Shown here: piece after piece, positions 27,659 through 36,029 of the stretch
Layout of the letters: each line of letters opens with the position of its first letter
Position numbering within the stretch: position 1 is the first letter of the stretch
DNA from: an uncultured Eubacteriales bacterium
Lineage (GTDB): Bacteria; Bacillota; Clostridia; Christensenellales; CAG-138
Direction: 5' to 3'
DNA length: 43,393 bases
Assembly: GCA_902765005.1 (NCBI GenBank)
Contig: CACWYB010000020.1
Location: 1 to 43,393, forward strand
Made by a program: the position numbers and the translations under genes
Notes under the pieces: generated by a model
What the model was told of the DNA's origin: nothing
Seen by the model: the letters and a program-made list of their open reading frames with translations, nothing else
Database searches by the model: none

Positions 27659-27664
27659 AGGAAT

Positions 27665-27696
27665 AGGGAGGGGGCCTTTTCGGCCACACTCTCCCT
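27665..27696 (+). promoter_or_regulatory. Hairpin abutting the gerAA start codon
   Basis: AGGGAG (27665-27670) pairs with CTCCCT (27691-27696), with an inner GGCC/GGCC stem around TTTTC. The hairpin ends at the base before the gerAA ATG and hides the only Shine-Dalgarno-like sequence. A weak sigma-G-like match overlaps it (GAATA at 27661-27665, 19-nt spacer, CACACTC at 27685-27691, two mismatches to CATACTA). It could be a translational control, the end signal of the thioesterase gene, or both. Confidence 0.4.
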
Positions 27697-29280
27697 ATGA
27701 AGATACTGGATACCATCTGGCGCGGCCTGCGCTTTTGTGAACCGGACGGCAGATTCGAGCTCCTGGAGACGGAGCCCGGCGCGCCGTCCTTTTTCCATGG
27801 CCGAAAAGCCTCCCAAGAAAGAGAGCTTCCCGACGAGCGGCCGGTGGACCCCCGCCTGAAGGAGAGCCGGCGGCGGCTGTTGAGCGCCTTCAAAGGCCAG
27901 GTGAACCGGGACCTGGTGCTGCGCGCGTTCCGCTTCTGCGGGACGGTGGACGCCCTGGCCGTGTTCCTCAGCGGCATGGCCGACGGGGACAGGATCAGCG
28001 AGTTCATCCTAAAGCCCGCCCAGGCCGCCGCCCCCGTGAAAAAGGGCCTGGCGGACTACGCCTTGAAAACCGTCTTCTCCCTGCAGGAGGCGGAGAAGAC
28101 CGACCGCTGGGCCCAGGTGGTTTCGGCCATTTTGGAGGGGCGCACGGCGGTGCTCCTGGCCGGGGAGCGGGAGGCCGTGCTCCTGGACACCCGAGGCTAC
28201 GCCTGCCGGGGGGTGGACCGGGCCCAAAACGAGAGCACGGTCCTGGGCCCCCAGGAGGCCTTCCACGAGAACCTGCGCGTCAGCGTCACGCTGCTGCGGC
28301 GGATCATCCGCCGGGCGGATTTCGTGTGCGAGTTTCGGCCTGCGGGGGGCAAGAACAACGTGCAGCTGGCATTGTGCTATCTGGGGGGCGTGTGCAATGA
28401 AGCCCTGCTCCAGGAGGTGAAAAAGCGGCTCTGCGCCCTGAAGATCGACGCCCTTTTGTCCGCCGGCACGGTGGGCCAGCTCCTGGAGGACAGCCCCCGC
28501 TCGCCCGTGCCCCAGACCCTGCTCACGGAGCGGCCGGATCGGGCCGCCGCCGCCCTCATGGCCGGCAAGGCGGTGATCCTGGTGGAGGGGAGCCCTCAGG
28601 CCCTGGTGCTGCCGGTGAGCCTGTGGGCCCTGCTGGAGACCCCGGAGGACAGCTACCTGCGCCGGAGCGCGGGCACGGTGGCGCGGCTGGTGCGCCTTTT
28701 CGGGGCGGCGGTGTCCGTGCTCATGCCCGCCTACTTTCTGTCCCTTGCCTACCACCACCAGGGCCTATTGTCCAGCGACATCCTCTCCACGGTCATCTCC
28801 TCCCGGAAGCTGGTGTTTTTGCCCCTGGGCCTGGAGATGATCTTTCTGCTGCTGGTGTTTCAGCTGGTCCGGGAGGCGGGGGTCCGGGTCCCCGGGGTGG
28901 TGGGGCAGACCGTGGGGGTCATCGGCGGCCTCATCCTGGGCCAGGCGGCGGTGGCGGCCAACGTGGTGTCCACGGTGGGGCTCATCATCGTGGCGCTGAC
29001 GGGCCTGGGGAACTTCGTCATCCCCAACTACGATCTGCAGCTGGCCGTGGCCTATTATCGGGTGGGGCTGTGCCTGCTGGCCGTCTGGGGCGGCCTGCTG
29101 GGGCTCTTTTGCGGGGCCCTGGCCGGGCTCATCCTCCTGGCGGACCAGAAGTCCTTCGGGGTGCCCTTCCTTTCGCCCGTGGCGCCTAAGGCCGTGGCAA
29201 AGGGGCCCCTCCTTTTCGGCGGCGGGGCCCGGGGCCGGGGGACGGGGGAGGACGACATGAACCCGGAGGGGGCATTATGA
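27697..29280 (+). CDS. gerAA: GerA-type spore germinant receptor, A subunit
   Basis: 527-aa subunit of the spore inner-membrane receptor that senses nutrients. A soluble N-terminal domain covers about residues 1-315 and contains LKESRRRLLSAFKGQVNRD, FVCEFRPAGGKNNVQLALCY and VEGSPQALVLPVSLWALL. Four or five hydrophobic helices follow, including GVVGQTVGVIGGLILGQAAV and TGLGNFVIPNYDLQLAV, family hallmarks. A polar tail ends at the overlap with gerAB. No usable ribosome site stands free before the ATG because of the adjoining hairpin. Ligand specificity cannot be predicted. Confidence 0.93.
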   Translation: MKILDTIWRGLRFCEPDGRFELLETEPGAPSFFHGRKASQERELPDERPVDPRLKESRRRLLSAFKGQVNRDLVLRAFRFCGTVDALAVFLSGMADGDRISEFILKPAQAAAPVKKGLADYALKTVFSLQEAEKTDRWAQVVSAILEGRTAVLLAGEREAVLLDTRGYACRGVDRAQNESTVLGPQEAFHENLRVSVTLLRRIIRRADFVCEFRPAGGKNNVQLALCYLGGVCNEALLQEVKKRLCALKIDALLSAGTVGQLLEDSPRSPVPQTLLTERPDRAAAALMAGKAVILVEGSPQALVLPVSLWALLETPEDSYLRRSAGTVARLVRLFGAAVSVLMPAYFLSLAYHHQGLLSSDILSTVISSRKLVFLPLGLEMIFLLLVFQLVREAGVRVPGVVGQTVGVIGGLILGQAAVAANVVSTVGLIIVALTGLGNFVIPNYDLQLAVAYYRVGLCLLAVWGGLLGLFCGALAGLILLADQKSFGVPFLSPVAPKAVAKGPLLFGGGARGRGTGEDDMNPEGAL

Positions 29281-30362
29281 ACCTGCGTCTGGGCCGCTTC
29301 GGCCTGCAGGAGGGGACCGCCGCCGTGGCGGTCGCAGCCCTCATCTCCGGCGTTTTTTCCCTGGACGTGTCCGCCACCTACGCCCGGGGGAACCTGTGCT
29401 ACGCCGCCACCGCCGCCGGGGCTCTCCTGTCCGTCCTGCTCCTGGGCCTGCTGCCGAAAGCCATGGGTCCGGAGGCGGATCTGGGGGAGAGCTTTCGCCT
29501 TGCCCTGGGCCCTCTCCTGGGCCCCGTGGTTACCCTGCCCCTCATCCTGGGGCTGCTGCTTGCGGCGGTGCTGCCCCTGTTTCGGTTCCTGCTGGCCATG
29601 GAGCGGTATATCTTCGTGGACGCGGACTATGTGCCCCTGGCCCTGTACCTGCTGCCGGTGCTTCTGCTCCTTGTCACCCGGGGCATGGAGTGCGTGGCCC
29701 GGATGGCGAAGCTCCTCGCCCTCCCGGCGGCCTTCGCCCTGGGGGCGCTGCTGCTGCTGGCCGGTCCGGCCTTTCGCCTCTATCACCTGTATCCCCTTTT
29801 CAGCCCGGGCTTTGGGGCCTTCTGCCGGCAGACGGGGGAGGCCCTGTTCCGCTTCCTCCCCGGGGGCCTGGCCCTGATCGCCGTGGGCCGGGGGTGCCAG
29901 GGGAAGAAATTTGTCGCCTCCGGCGTCCGCCGGGGGCTGCTCCTGGGCGGGGCCGGGGCGACAATGGTACAGCTGGGCCTGGGGCTCACCTTCTTCGGGC
30001 CGGACATGGCCCCCATGAGCGCCCCGGTCTACTGCATGACCATGGCCGCCCGGCAGGATCGGCTGGGGCTTCGGCTGGACGTGCTGGTCCTGTTCCTCTG
30101 GGTCATGGCGGGGCTGGCGGCCGCCGGGTTCTACCTCTACGCCGCCGCCCTGCTCCTCTGCCGCCTCACCGGCGGGGAGGACATCCGGCCGGTGGGGGCG
30201 CTTATGGGCCTGCTGGCCGTTTCCTTGGCCCTGCTGTTCAACTTCGACGCAAGCGTGCTCCAGGCCGTCCTCCGGGCCGTCTACGCCCGGGGGAGCTGGC
30301 TCCTTCTTAGCCCCCTGCTCTTTCTCCTGCTGGGGCGCGCGCTGACCGGGAGGCGCCCATGA
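29277..30362 (+). CDS. gerAB: GerA-type germinant receptor, B subunit (APC-like)
   Basis: 361-aa integral membrane protein with about ten helices, of the amino-acid-permease-like GerAB family that forms the ligand-binding, channel-like part of the receptor. Starts with NLRLGRFGLQEGTAAVAVAAL, the usual GerAB first helix; MGPEADLGESFRLALGPLLG follows helix 2. It overlaps gerAA by 4 nt (ATGA) and gerAC by 4 nt, so the three subunits are made in register. Confidence 0.9.
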   Translation: MNLRLGRFGLQEGTAAVAVAALISGVFSLDVSATYARGNLCYAATAAGALLSVLLLGLLPKAMGPEADLGESFRLALGPLLGPVVTLPLILGLLLAAVLPLFRFLLAMERYIFVDADYVPLALYLLPVLLLLVTRGMECVARMAKLLALPAAFALGALLLLAGPAFRLYHLYPLFSPGFGAFCRQTGEALFRFLPGGLALIAVGRGCQGKKFVASGVRRGLLLGGAGATMVQLGLGLTFFGPDMAPMSAPVYCMTMAARQDRLGLRLDVLVLFLWVMAGLAAAGFYLYAAALLLCRLTGGEDIRPVGALMGLLAVSLALLFNFDASVLQAVLRAVYARGSWLLLSPLLFLLLGRALTGRRP

Positions 30363-31522
30363 GACGGGTATTTTTGCTGATTCTCGGCCTTTTGCTGGCC
30401 CTGTCCGCAGGGTGCATGGAGGGGGTGCCCCTGGACAAATACTGCTATGTTTTGGACCTGGGCATCGAGCGGGGGGAGCGCATGCCCTATCGGTTCGTGT
30501 TCCTGCTGAACCGGGACGTGGAGGGGGAGCCGGGGCAGGAGGGAGGCGGGGTGTCCGTGGTCCACGTGGAGGAGCGGAGCCTGTTCGACGCCATCGAGGC
30601 CCTCTCCGGGGCCCTCAGCGCCCAGCTCTCCTTTGAGCGGGCCACCCTGCTGGCCTTCTCCCGGGAGATCGCCGAAAGCGGGGAGATCCCCGCCCTCACG
30701 GACGGGGCCTGGGGGCGGCTGAAGATCCGGCAGAACATCCGCGTCATCATCCTGGAGGCGGACCTGATCTCCGCCTTCCAGGGGTTCATCAGCCCGGAGG
30801 ACCCCACCATGAGCCGGCTCAAGGCCAACGTGAAGCTGTACATGGACAGCTTCGGCTATGTGGAGGACTGGGGCATGAGCCGGATGCGGGAGGCCTTCCG
30901 CCACCAGGCGGGGGACGCCTTGCTTCCCTATGCCGCCCTGGTGGGATCTGCGCCCCGGGCGGACATGGCCGGGGGCCTTGCCTATCCCTACACCGGCGGG
31001 CAGCTGCTGGGGGAGGGGCAGATAAAAACCTCCCTGGCGGGCAGCGCCGTCTTCTCCGGCGGGCGGATGAAGGGGGTCCTCTCCGGCCAGCACACCATGC
31101 TGGTGCTCATGGCCAACGGGGTCTTTCGGGCCGGGCATCTGCGCCTGCCCTCCTCGGCGGGGGAGCTGAATCTGGCCCTCTACCGGGTGGGCCGGCCCCA
31201 AAGGCGCCTGCAGGACGGGGTATTCACCTGCCGCATCACCCTGGAGGCGGATTTGGAGCGCCCCGAGCGGGTGGATTTGGAGGGGGCGGCGCTGTCCGCG
31301 GAGGCGGAAGCGTATCTTTCGGCGGAGCTTGCCCGGGTGTTTTCGGCCACCGCCGCCGCGGGGGCGGACGTGTTTTTCGTGGGGGCGGAGGCCATGGGCC
31401 GCTTTTTTGACTGGGAGAGCTGGGAAAGCTATGATTTTGCCGCCCGCCTGGGCAAGATCGTCCCGGATTTTCAGGTGCGGGTGAAGCTCTCCCACAGCCC
31501 CCGGGACCCGGCTTTGGAATAA
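30359..31522 (+). CDS. gerAC: GerA-type germinant receptor, C subunit lipoprotein
   Basis: 387-aa lipoprotein. The signal peptide ends in the lipobox LSAGC (Cys at residue 19), attaching it to the outer face of the spore inner membrane. The mature part has the usual GerAC layout; recognisable segments are LGIERGE near the N-terminus and DWGMSRMREAFRHQ in the middle. The C-terminal domain ends in VRVKLSHSPRDPALE. It is the third gene of the receptor operon and is followed 12 nt later by a tiny membrane protein gene. Confidence 0.92.
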   Translation: MRRVFLLILGLLLALSAGCMEGVPLDKYCYVLDLGIERGERMPYRFVFLLNRDVEGEPGQEGGGVSVVHVEERSLFDAIEALSGALSAQLSFERATLLAFSREIAESGEIPALTDGAWGRLKIRQNIRVIILEADLISAFQGFISPEDPTMSRLKANVKLYMDSFGYVEDWGMSRMREAFRHQAGDALLPYAALVGSAPRADMAGGLAYPYTGGQLLGEGQIKTSLAGSAVFSGGRMKGVLSGQHTMLVLMANGVFRAGHLRLPSSAGELNLALYRVGRPQRRLQDGVFTCRITLEADLERPERVDLEGAALSAEAEAYLSAELARVFSATAAAGADVFFVGAEAMGRFFDWESWESYDFAARLGKIVPDFQVRVKLSHSPRDPALE

Positions 31523-31534
31523 GGAGGATCGGAT

Positions 31535-31702
31535 ATGGGATGGTATCTGCTGCTGGCGGGGCCGGCCCTTTTGTACGGGGCCGCCTACTGTGCCTACGCA
31601 ACAAAAAAGGGTGGCCATGCCGCCGCCCTGTCTGTGCTGGTTCTGTTGATGCTGAATGTGTTGGTGCTGGTCCTTCTGTTCCGCTTTCGGACCCACAGCT
31701 GA
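31535..31702 (+). CDS. Small two-helix membrane protein, candidate germinant-receptor D subunit
   Basis: 55-aa reading frame with a perfect AAGGAGG ribosome site 7-8 nt upstream. It has two hydrophobic helices: MGWYLLLAGPALLYGAAYCA, then after the polar loop YATKKGGHAA the stretch LSVLVLLMLNVLVLVLLF. It is the last gene of the gerA operon. Some Bacillus receptor operons encode a fourth, small two-helix D subunit that modulates receptor activity; size, topology and position match that class. Sequence homology is not claimed. Confidence 0.65.
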   Translation: MGWYLLLAGPALLYGAAYCAYATKKGGHAAALSVLVLLMLNVLVLVLLFRFRTHS

Positions 31703-31714
31703 CGAAGCCGACGC

Positions 31715-32380
31715 CTACTCCATGTCCTCGGGGATGTAGCGGCGGGCCTCCAGGATGTGGTCGTGGAGGAAGGAGCTGGCCTTCTCGGCGTCCCCGGCCC
31801 GGGCGGCGTCCAAAATGGCTTGATGCTCGGCGATGGACTGGGCCCGGCGGGCGTCGTCGGAATAGAGGGCGTTCCGCAGATACCGGTCCGCGTTCCAGTG
31901 GATGAGCTCGATGAACATGTCCGCCACCTTGTTCTTGGCCCGGCGGGTGAGGACCTCGTGGAACTTGTAGTTCAGCCGCTCCTCCTCAAAGAGGTCGCTG
32001 GCCTTCTTCTGCTCCTCGATGACCTGCTGCAGCTCGGTTAGATCCTCCTGGCTCATGAGGGGGATGGCCCGGCGGGCGATGTAGTAGGAGATGCTGGCGC
32101 GGATCTCCATCATGTCCTCCAGGGTGGAGCGGGTGAGCTGGGTCACGGTGGAGCCCCGGTTGGGATGGATGGTCACCAGGCCCTGGGCTTCCAGCTGCCT
32201 AAGCGCCTCCCGCACGGGGATATGGCTCACGGTCAGCGCCGCAGAGACCTCGTCCTGCTTGAGCTGGGTGCCGCCCTTGAGCTTGCCGCTGGTTATGCCC
32301 TCCCGAAGGACGCGGAGCACCCATTCCTGCGTGGCGCCGGTGCGGGGACCGACGGCCTCTGCCAATTCACGATAATCCAT
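31715..32380 (-). CDS. GntR-family regulator, FCD (FadR) subgroup
   Basis: 221-aa transcription factor. The N-terminal winged helix (residues 10-75) carries LKQDEVSAALTVSHIPVREAL, the GntR helix-turn-helix. The C-terminal all-helical FCD domain has His in NYKFHEVLTR, AEHQAILDA and FLHDHILEARR, the usual metal/ligand site for organic acids. ATG 32380 follows AGGAG. It has its own consensus promoter. It converges on the gerA operon with only 12 nt between stops and no terminator. The regulated genes and effector are unknown. Confidence 0.9.
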   Translation of the reverse strand: MDYRELAEAVGPRTGATQEWVLRVLREGITSGKLKGGTQLKQDEVSAALTVSHIPVREALRQLEAQGLVTIHPNRGSTVTQLTRSTLEDMMEIRASISYYIARRAIPLMSQEDLTELQQVIEEQKKASDLFEEERLNYKFHEVLTRRAKNKVADMFIELIHWNADRYLRNALYSDDARRAQSIAEHQAILDAARAGDAEKASSFLHDHILEARRYIPEDME

Positions 32381-32420
32381 TATGCACCTCTCCTGTGTAC
32401 TGTCATGGGATACCAAATAT

Positions 32421-32449
32421 ATTATATAAAAAATGACAGAAATAGTCAA
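32421..32449 (-). promoter_or_regulatory. Consensus promoter of the GntR regulator with a possible operator
   Basis: On the minus strand, TTGACT (32449-32444), exactly 17 nt, TATAAT (32426-32421): nearly perfect sigma-A consensus. The plus-strand sequence TGACAGAAATAGTCA (32434-32448) is an interrupted TGAC/GTCA inverted repeat over the -35 region and could be the autoregulatory operator (inference). Confidence 0.75.
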
Positions 32450-32454
32450 TCCGT

Positions 32455-34824
32455 TTATCCGGCAGGGTCCGCAAATAAGAATGGATTTTCGGCAGAATCC
32501 TGAAAAGATTTCGGTCTGCCCTGGGCGTAGACCCTTTTGGACGCCGGTCCCGCCAGGCTCGTCCCCTCCACGGTGATCTGGGGGTGGACGGGGATCACGT
32601 AGTAGGCCACCGTCCCCTCCAGGGCAGACAAATCGTCGTGGTAGACCGCCTCGTCGGCCCCCTCAAAGGCGCAGAGCAGGGCGGTGTATCCGTCCGCCGT
32701 CTCCCGGTAGAGCAGGTAGCGGATGTAGGGGGCCGGGGGCGTGAAGCGGAGGGTGACCCCGTCCCCCGCCGATGTGAGGGAAAGGTCCGCCGGGGGCTCG
32801 GGCACGGACCAGAAGGGGCTCGTTTCCTTCGGCTCGGTGCCCTTCAGAAAGTATTCCCACAGGCCGTATTGCTCCGGGGTGTAGGCCGTGGCCAGGACCG
32901 CTTCGTGCCGGTTCTCCATGGTGTAGCCGTCCAGCCGGACTTTGACGACGGAATCGGGCTGGGAAAAGGCGGGCAGGGGGGCGTTCGCATAGAGGTTCGC
33001 CAGCACCTGCTTCATGAGGGCGGCCGGGCAGTCCCCGCCGCCGGAGTCCGGGGGCAGGAGCTTGCCGCCGCTGTTCTCGTCGAAGCCCATCCAGATGACC
33101 GCCGCGTGCCGGGCGGTGTAGGCCGCCAGCCACACGTCCCGGTTGCCGGTCTCGTCCCCCACGGTGCCGGTCTTGGCGGCCACGGCCATGGGCAGGTCCG
33201 AAAGGGCCTTGGCGGTGCCGGAGGCGGCCACGCTCTGCAGCATGGAGGTGAGGATGAAGGCGTTGCCCTCGCTCATGACCCGGCGGGCAAAGGGCGCCGC
33301 GGCGTAGACCGTTTCGCCCCGGGCGTTCTCGATGCGCCGGATCAGGGTGGGGGTCCGGTACACGCCCCCCGCGGCGAAGGCGGCGTAGGCGGCGCACAGC
33401 TCCCGGGGGGACACCCCGTAGGTGAAGCCCCCCAGGGCCAGGGCCAGCCGGGTGTCGTTTTTATCGAAGGGGATGCCCAGCTGCCGGGCGAAGCTCTTGC
33501 ACCGGCCCACTCCCAGCTCGGAAAAGAGCTCCACCGCCGGCACGTTCAGCGACCGGGTCACCGCCTCCCGCATGGTGACCCAGCCCCGATAGCGGCCCCT
33601 GGCGTCGGAGGGGGCGTAGTCCCCGAAGGTGGCGGACTCGTCCAGGAGCATGTCCGCCGCGGTATAGCCCGCCTCCAGGGCCGGGGCGTAGACCAGGATG
33701 GGCTTGATGACAGAGCCGGGCTGCCGCCGGATGCGCACGGCCCGGTTGTAGCCCAGGGCCACCCCTTCGTCCCGGCCCCCCACCAGGGCGCAGATCTCCC
33801 CCTTTTGGGCGTCCATGAGGCACAGGGCCCCCTGGGCGCTCTCCCCGTTCACCCGGGGGAAGTATTCGTCCTGCCGAAAGAGGGCCTCGCAGAGCTCGTT
33901 GGCCGGCCGGTCCATGGCGGTGTACACCGTGTAGCCCCCGGTGAGGAGCGTTTCCATGGAGACGCCCAGCAGCCGGCAGCTTTCCAGCAGGGCGTAGTCC
34001 ACATAGTACCCCCGCCGCTCCAGGGCCGGGTCCTTGGCAAGGCGAAGGGGCCGGGCGGCGGCTTCCTCCGCCTCCGCCTCCGAGATCATGCCGTACTGGG
34101 CCATCAGATGCAATATCACGCCCCGCCGGCCCACGGAGGCTTCCGGCCGCCGGTGGGGGGCGAACCGGGCGGGGGACTTGAGCACCCCCGCCAGCAGGGC
34201 CGCCTGATCCAGGGTCAGATCCTGGGCGCTCACGCCGAAATAGCCCCGGGCCGCGGTCTCCAGGCCGTAGTAGCCCCCGCCGAAGTAGACCGTGTTCAGG
34301 TACATCTCCAGGATCTGCTCCTTCCCGTAGCGCCGTTCCAGCTGAACGGCCAAAATGGCTTCGTCCACCTTCCGGGAAAGCTCCTTGCGGGTGGTCAGGT
34401 GGGTGAGCTTGATGAGCTGCTGGGTGATGGTGCTGGCCCCCTCCACGAAGGCCCCGGCCTTCAGATCGCTCCAGGCCGCCCCCAGGATGCGGATCACGTC
34501 CACCCCCGGATGGTCGTAGAAGCGGGCGTCCTCCGCGGCGATGAAGGCGTTCTTCACGTGCGCCGGCAGCCGCTCCACGGACACCGGGAGCCGGTTTTCC
34601 CCGCTGCCCAAAATGGAATAGACCGCCCCCGCCCCGTCCATGACCCGGAGGGACAGCTGGCCGCCGGCGAGCTTTTCCTCGTCCAGCATGTGCCAGGCGT
34701 CCCGGCTGAACACATAGGCGGCCAGGGCCCCGACACAGATCAGCGCCAGGCTGCAGAGAAACAAAAGCCACCGCCTGAGGCGGTGGACGCGGCGGATATG
34801 TTTTTCGTGTGCGTTGCGTCCCAT
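32455..34824 (-). CDS. Class A penicillin-binding protein (transglycosylase/transpeptidase)
   Basis: 789-aa bifunctional peptidoglycan synthase. One N-terminal transmembrane helix (about residues 18-40) precedes a GT51 domain with AAEDARFYDHPG (catalytic Glu) and GASTITQQLIKL, and a transpeptidase with S371-V-I-K374 (QPGSVIKP), RSLN and K551-TGT. A C-terminal fibronectin-III-like domain (about 690-770, WSVPEPPADLSLT...) follows. The ATG at 34824 has no ribosome site. It lies 7 nt after the -10 of a sigma-G-like promoter, suggesting forespore expression like the Bacillus spore PBPs PbpF/PbpG (inference). Confidence 0.93.
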   Translation of the reverse strand: MGRNAHEKHIRRVHRLRRWLLFLCSLALICVGALAAYVFSRDAWHMLDEEKLAGGQLSLRVMDGAGAVYSILGSGENRLPVSVERLPAHVKNAFIAAEDARFYDHPGVDVIRILGAAWSDLKAGAFVEGASTITQQLIKLTHLTTRKELSRKVDEAILAVQLERRYGKEQILEMYLNTVYFGGGYYGLETAARGYFGVSAQDLTLDQAALLAGVLKSPARFAPHRRPEASVGRRGVILHLMAQYGMISEAEAEEAAARPLRLAKDPALERRGYYVDYALLESCRLLGVSMETLLTGGYTVYTAMDRPANELCEALFRQDEYFPRVNGESAQGALCLMDAQKGEICALVGGRDEGVALGYNRAVRIRRQPGSVIKPILVYAPALEAGYTAADMLLDESATFGDYAPSDARGRYRGWVTMREAVTRSLNVPAVELFSELGVGRCKSFARQLGIPFDKNDTRLALALGGFTYGVSPRELCAAYAAFAAGGVYRTPTLIRRIENARGETVYAAAPFARRVMSEGNAFILTSMLQSVAASGTAKALSDLPMAVAAKTGTVGDETGNRDVWLAAYTARHAAVIWMGFDENSGGKLLPPDSGGGDCPAALMKQVLANLYANAPLPAFSQPDSVVKVRLDGYTMENRHEAVLATAYTPEQYGLWEYFLKGTEPKETSPFWSVPEPPADLSLTSAGDGVTLRFTPPAPYIRYLLYRETADGYTALLCAFEGADEAVYHDDLSALEGTVAYYVIPVHPQITVEGTSLAGPASKRVYAQGRPKSFQDSAENPFLFADPAG

Positions 34825-34831
34825 GATGGCT

Positions 34832-34861
34832 TAGTATGGGACGGGGGAGAAAAAGCTATGC
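34832..34861 (-). promoter_or_regulatory. Sigma-G-like promoter of the class A PBP
   Basis: On the minus strand, GCATA (34861-34857), 18-nt spacer, CATACTA (34838-34832). Compared from memory with the Bacillus forespore sigma-G pattern (GnATR, 18 nt, CATnnTA), every defined position matches. The predicted start is at or next to the ATG, so the transcript would be leaderless. Confidence 0.55.
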
Positions 34862-35400
34862 TATCGAAGCAAAAACCGGCGCAGACGCTTTTGGTACATG
34901 CTGGCCGCCGCCTCAAAGAGGACGTCCAGCAGGAAGAACGCCGCCTCCACCAGCAGGATCAGCACCACCGTGGGGATGCCCTCGGGCAGGAGGGACGCCA
35001 CGTTCACTCCGGCGATGGTGTGGAGGGCCCAGAGTCCCAGGGCGGTGCCCCCGTTGCAGTAGAGCACGGTGAACAGGGACCTGACGGCGGGGACGGTGAT
35101 GTACTTGCGGAAGAACCGGCGCACGATGCCGTAGTGGCCCAGGATGGTCACGTAGAAGAACCAGCTGAAGTGGTCCGGGCAGAGGAGAAAGCCCAGGATG
35201 GACACGGCCAAAAAGCACAGCCAAGCGGGGCCGAACAAATCCTCCTCCGTCAATATCACGATGAACAGGCTGCACAGGCACCCGCACAGGAACCGAAAGC
35301 CCGTGAGCACCTCCGAGGCATAGAGGAACAGGAGGGTCAGGGCCGTTACCATGGCGCCCAGGGAGAGCCGGCGGCCGGCGGTGAGCTTGCCCCGTTCCAT
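34861..35400 (-). CDS. Multi-pass membrane protein of unknown function
   Basis: 179-aa protein with about five hydrophobic helices (for example LSLGAMVTALTLLFLYASEV, LCGCLCSLFIVILTEEDLF, SWFFYVTILGHYGIV, GIPTVVLILLVEAAFFLLDV) and a very basic C-terminus (KRLRRFLLR). I do not recognise the family. Its start codon overlaps the stop of the DnaJ-domain gene (TGATG), so the two are translationally coupled. The sigma-G-like promoter of the PBP begins at its stop codon. Confidence 0.75.
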   Translation of the reverse strand: MERGKLTAGRRLSLGAMVTALTLLFLYASEVLTGFRFLCGCLCSLFIVILTEEDLFGPAWLCFLAVSILGFLLCPDHFSWFFYVTILGHYGIVRRFFRKYITVPAVRSLFTVLYCNGGTALGLWALHTIAGVNVASLLPEGIPTVVLILLVEAAFFLLDVLFEAAASMYQKRLRRFLLR

Positions 35401-36029
35401 CAGCGGCAGCCTCCGCAGTTGCACAGGCAGTTGAGGCAGAGCATGGTGGTGCACCAGTCGCACATGTCGCAGTCCCGGGTGTTCATGTTCAGGGGGTTGG
35501 AGGCGTAGCCCCGGCCCGTGTTCATGACCGTGGCGTAGGCGTTCTGATACTCCATGTTCCCCGGCTCCATGCTGCAGGCCATGGACAGGTGCTGCCGGGC
35601 CTGGTCATACCAGCCCCAGCGGAAGTAGAGGATGCCGTAGAGGTAGTGCCACTCCGCGTTATGCAGGGGGATGCCGTCCAGCACGGACCGGGCGGCGTTC
35701 AAATTGTTTTGGGAGAAATAGCCCCTGACCCGGGCGAACTCCTGGGCGTAGTCCCCGGCGTAGCTGCCCTGGTCCTTCCAGTAGCTGCCCTGGTAGGCGC
35801 TGTGGCCGGAGGAGGAGCCGTGATCGCCGCCGTAGCCGGAGGCCTCCTTCTTCTTGGTGAGCAGCTCGTAGGCCTGGTTGATCTCCTTGAGCTTCTCGTT
35901 GGCCAGCTCCTTCATGGGGCCGTCGGCGTAGCGATCCGGGTGATACTTCTTCACCAGGGCCAGATAGGCCTTGCGGATCTCCTCCTGGGAGGCGCCTTCG
36001 CTGACACCCAATACCTTATAGGGATTCAT
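35400..36029 (-). CDS. DnaJ-domain protein with a Cys-rich tail
   Basis: 209 aa. The N-terminal J domain (residues 2-60, PYKVLGVSEGASQEEIRKAY) has the HPD motif at residues 30-32, so it should stimulate DnaK. A Gly/Ser/Tyr-rich linker follows (about 65-90), then a TPR-like helical stretch (WHYLYGILYFRWGWYDQARQ). The last 24 residues hold eight Cys (CDMCDWC...CLCNCGGC), likely a metal site. There is no central zinc-finger domain of true DnaJ. It overlaps the DUF5685 gene by 14 nt and the membrane protein by a few bases; the three appear to work together. Confidence 0.88.
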   Translation of the reverse strand: MNPYKVLGVSEGASQEEIRKAYLALVKKYHPDRYADGPMKELANEKLKEINQAYELLTKKKEASGYGGDHGSSSGHSAYQGSYWKDQGSYAGDYAQEFARVRGYFSQNNLNAARSVLDGIPLHNAEWHYLYGILYFRWGWYDQARQHLSMACSMEPGNMEYQNAYATVMNTGRGYASNPLNMNTRDCDMCDWCTTMLCLNCLCNCGGCR

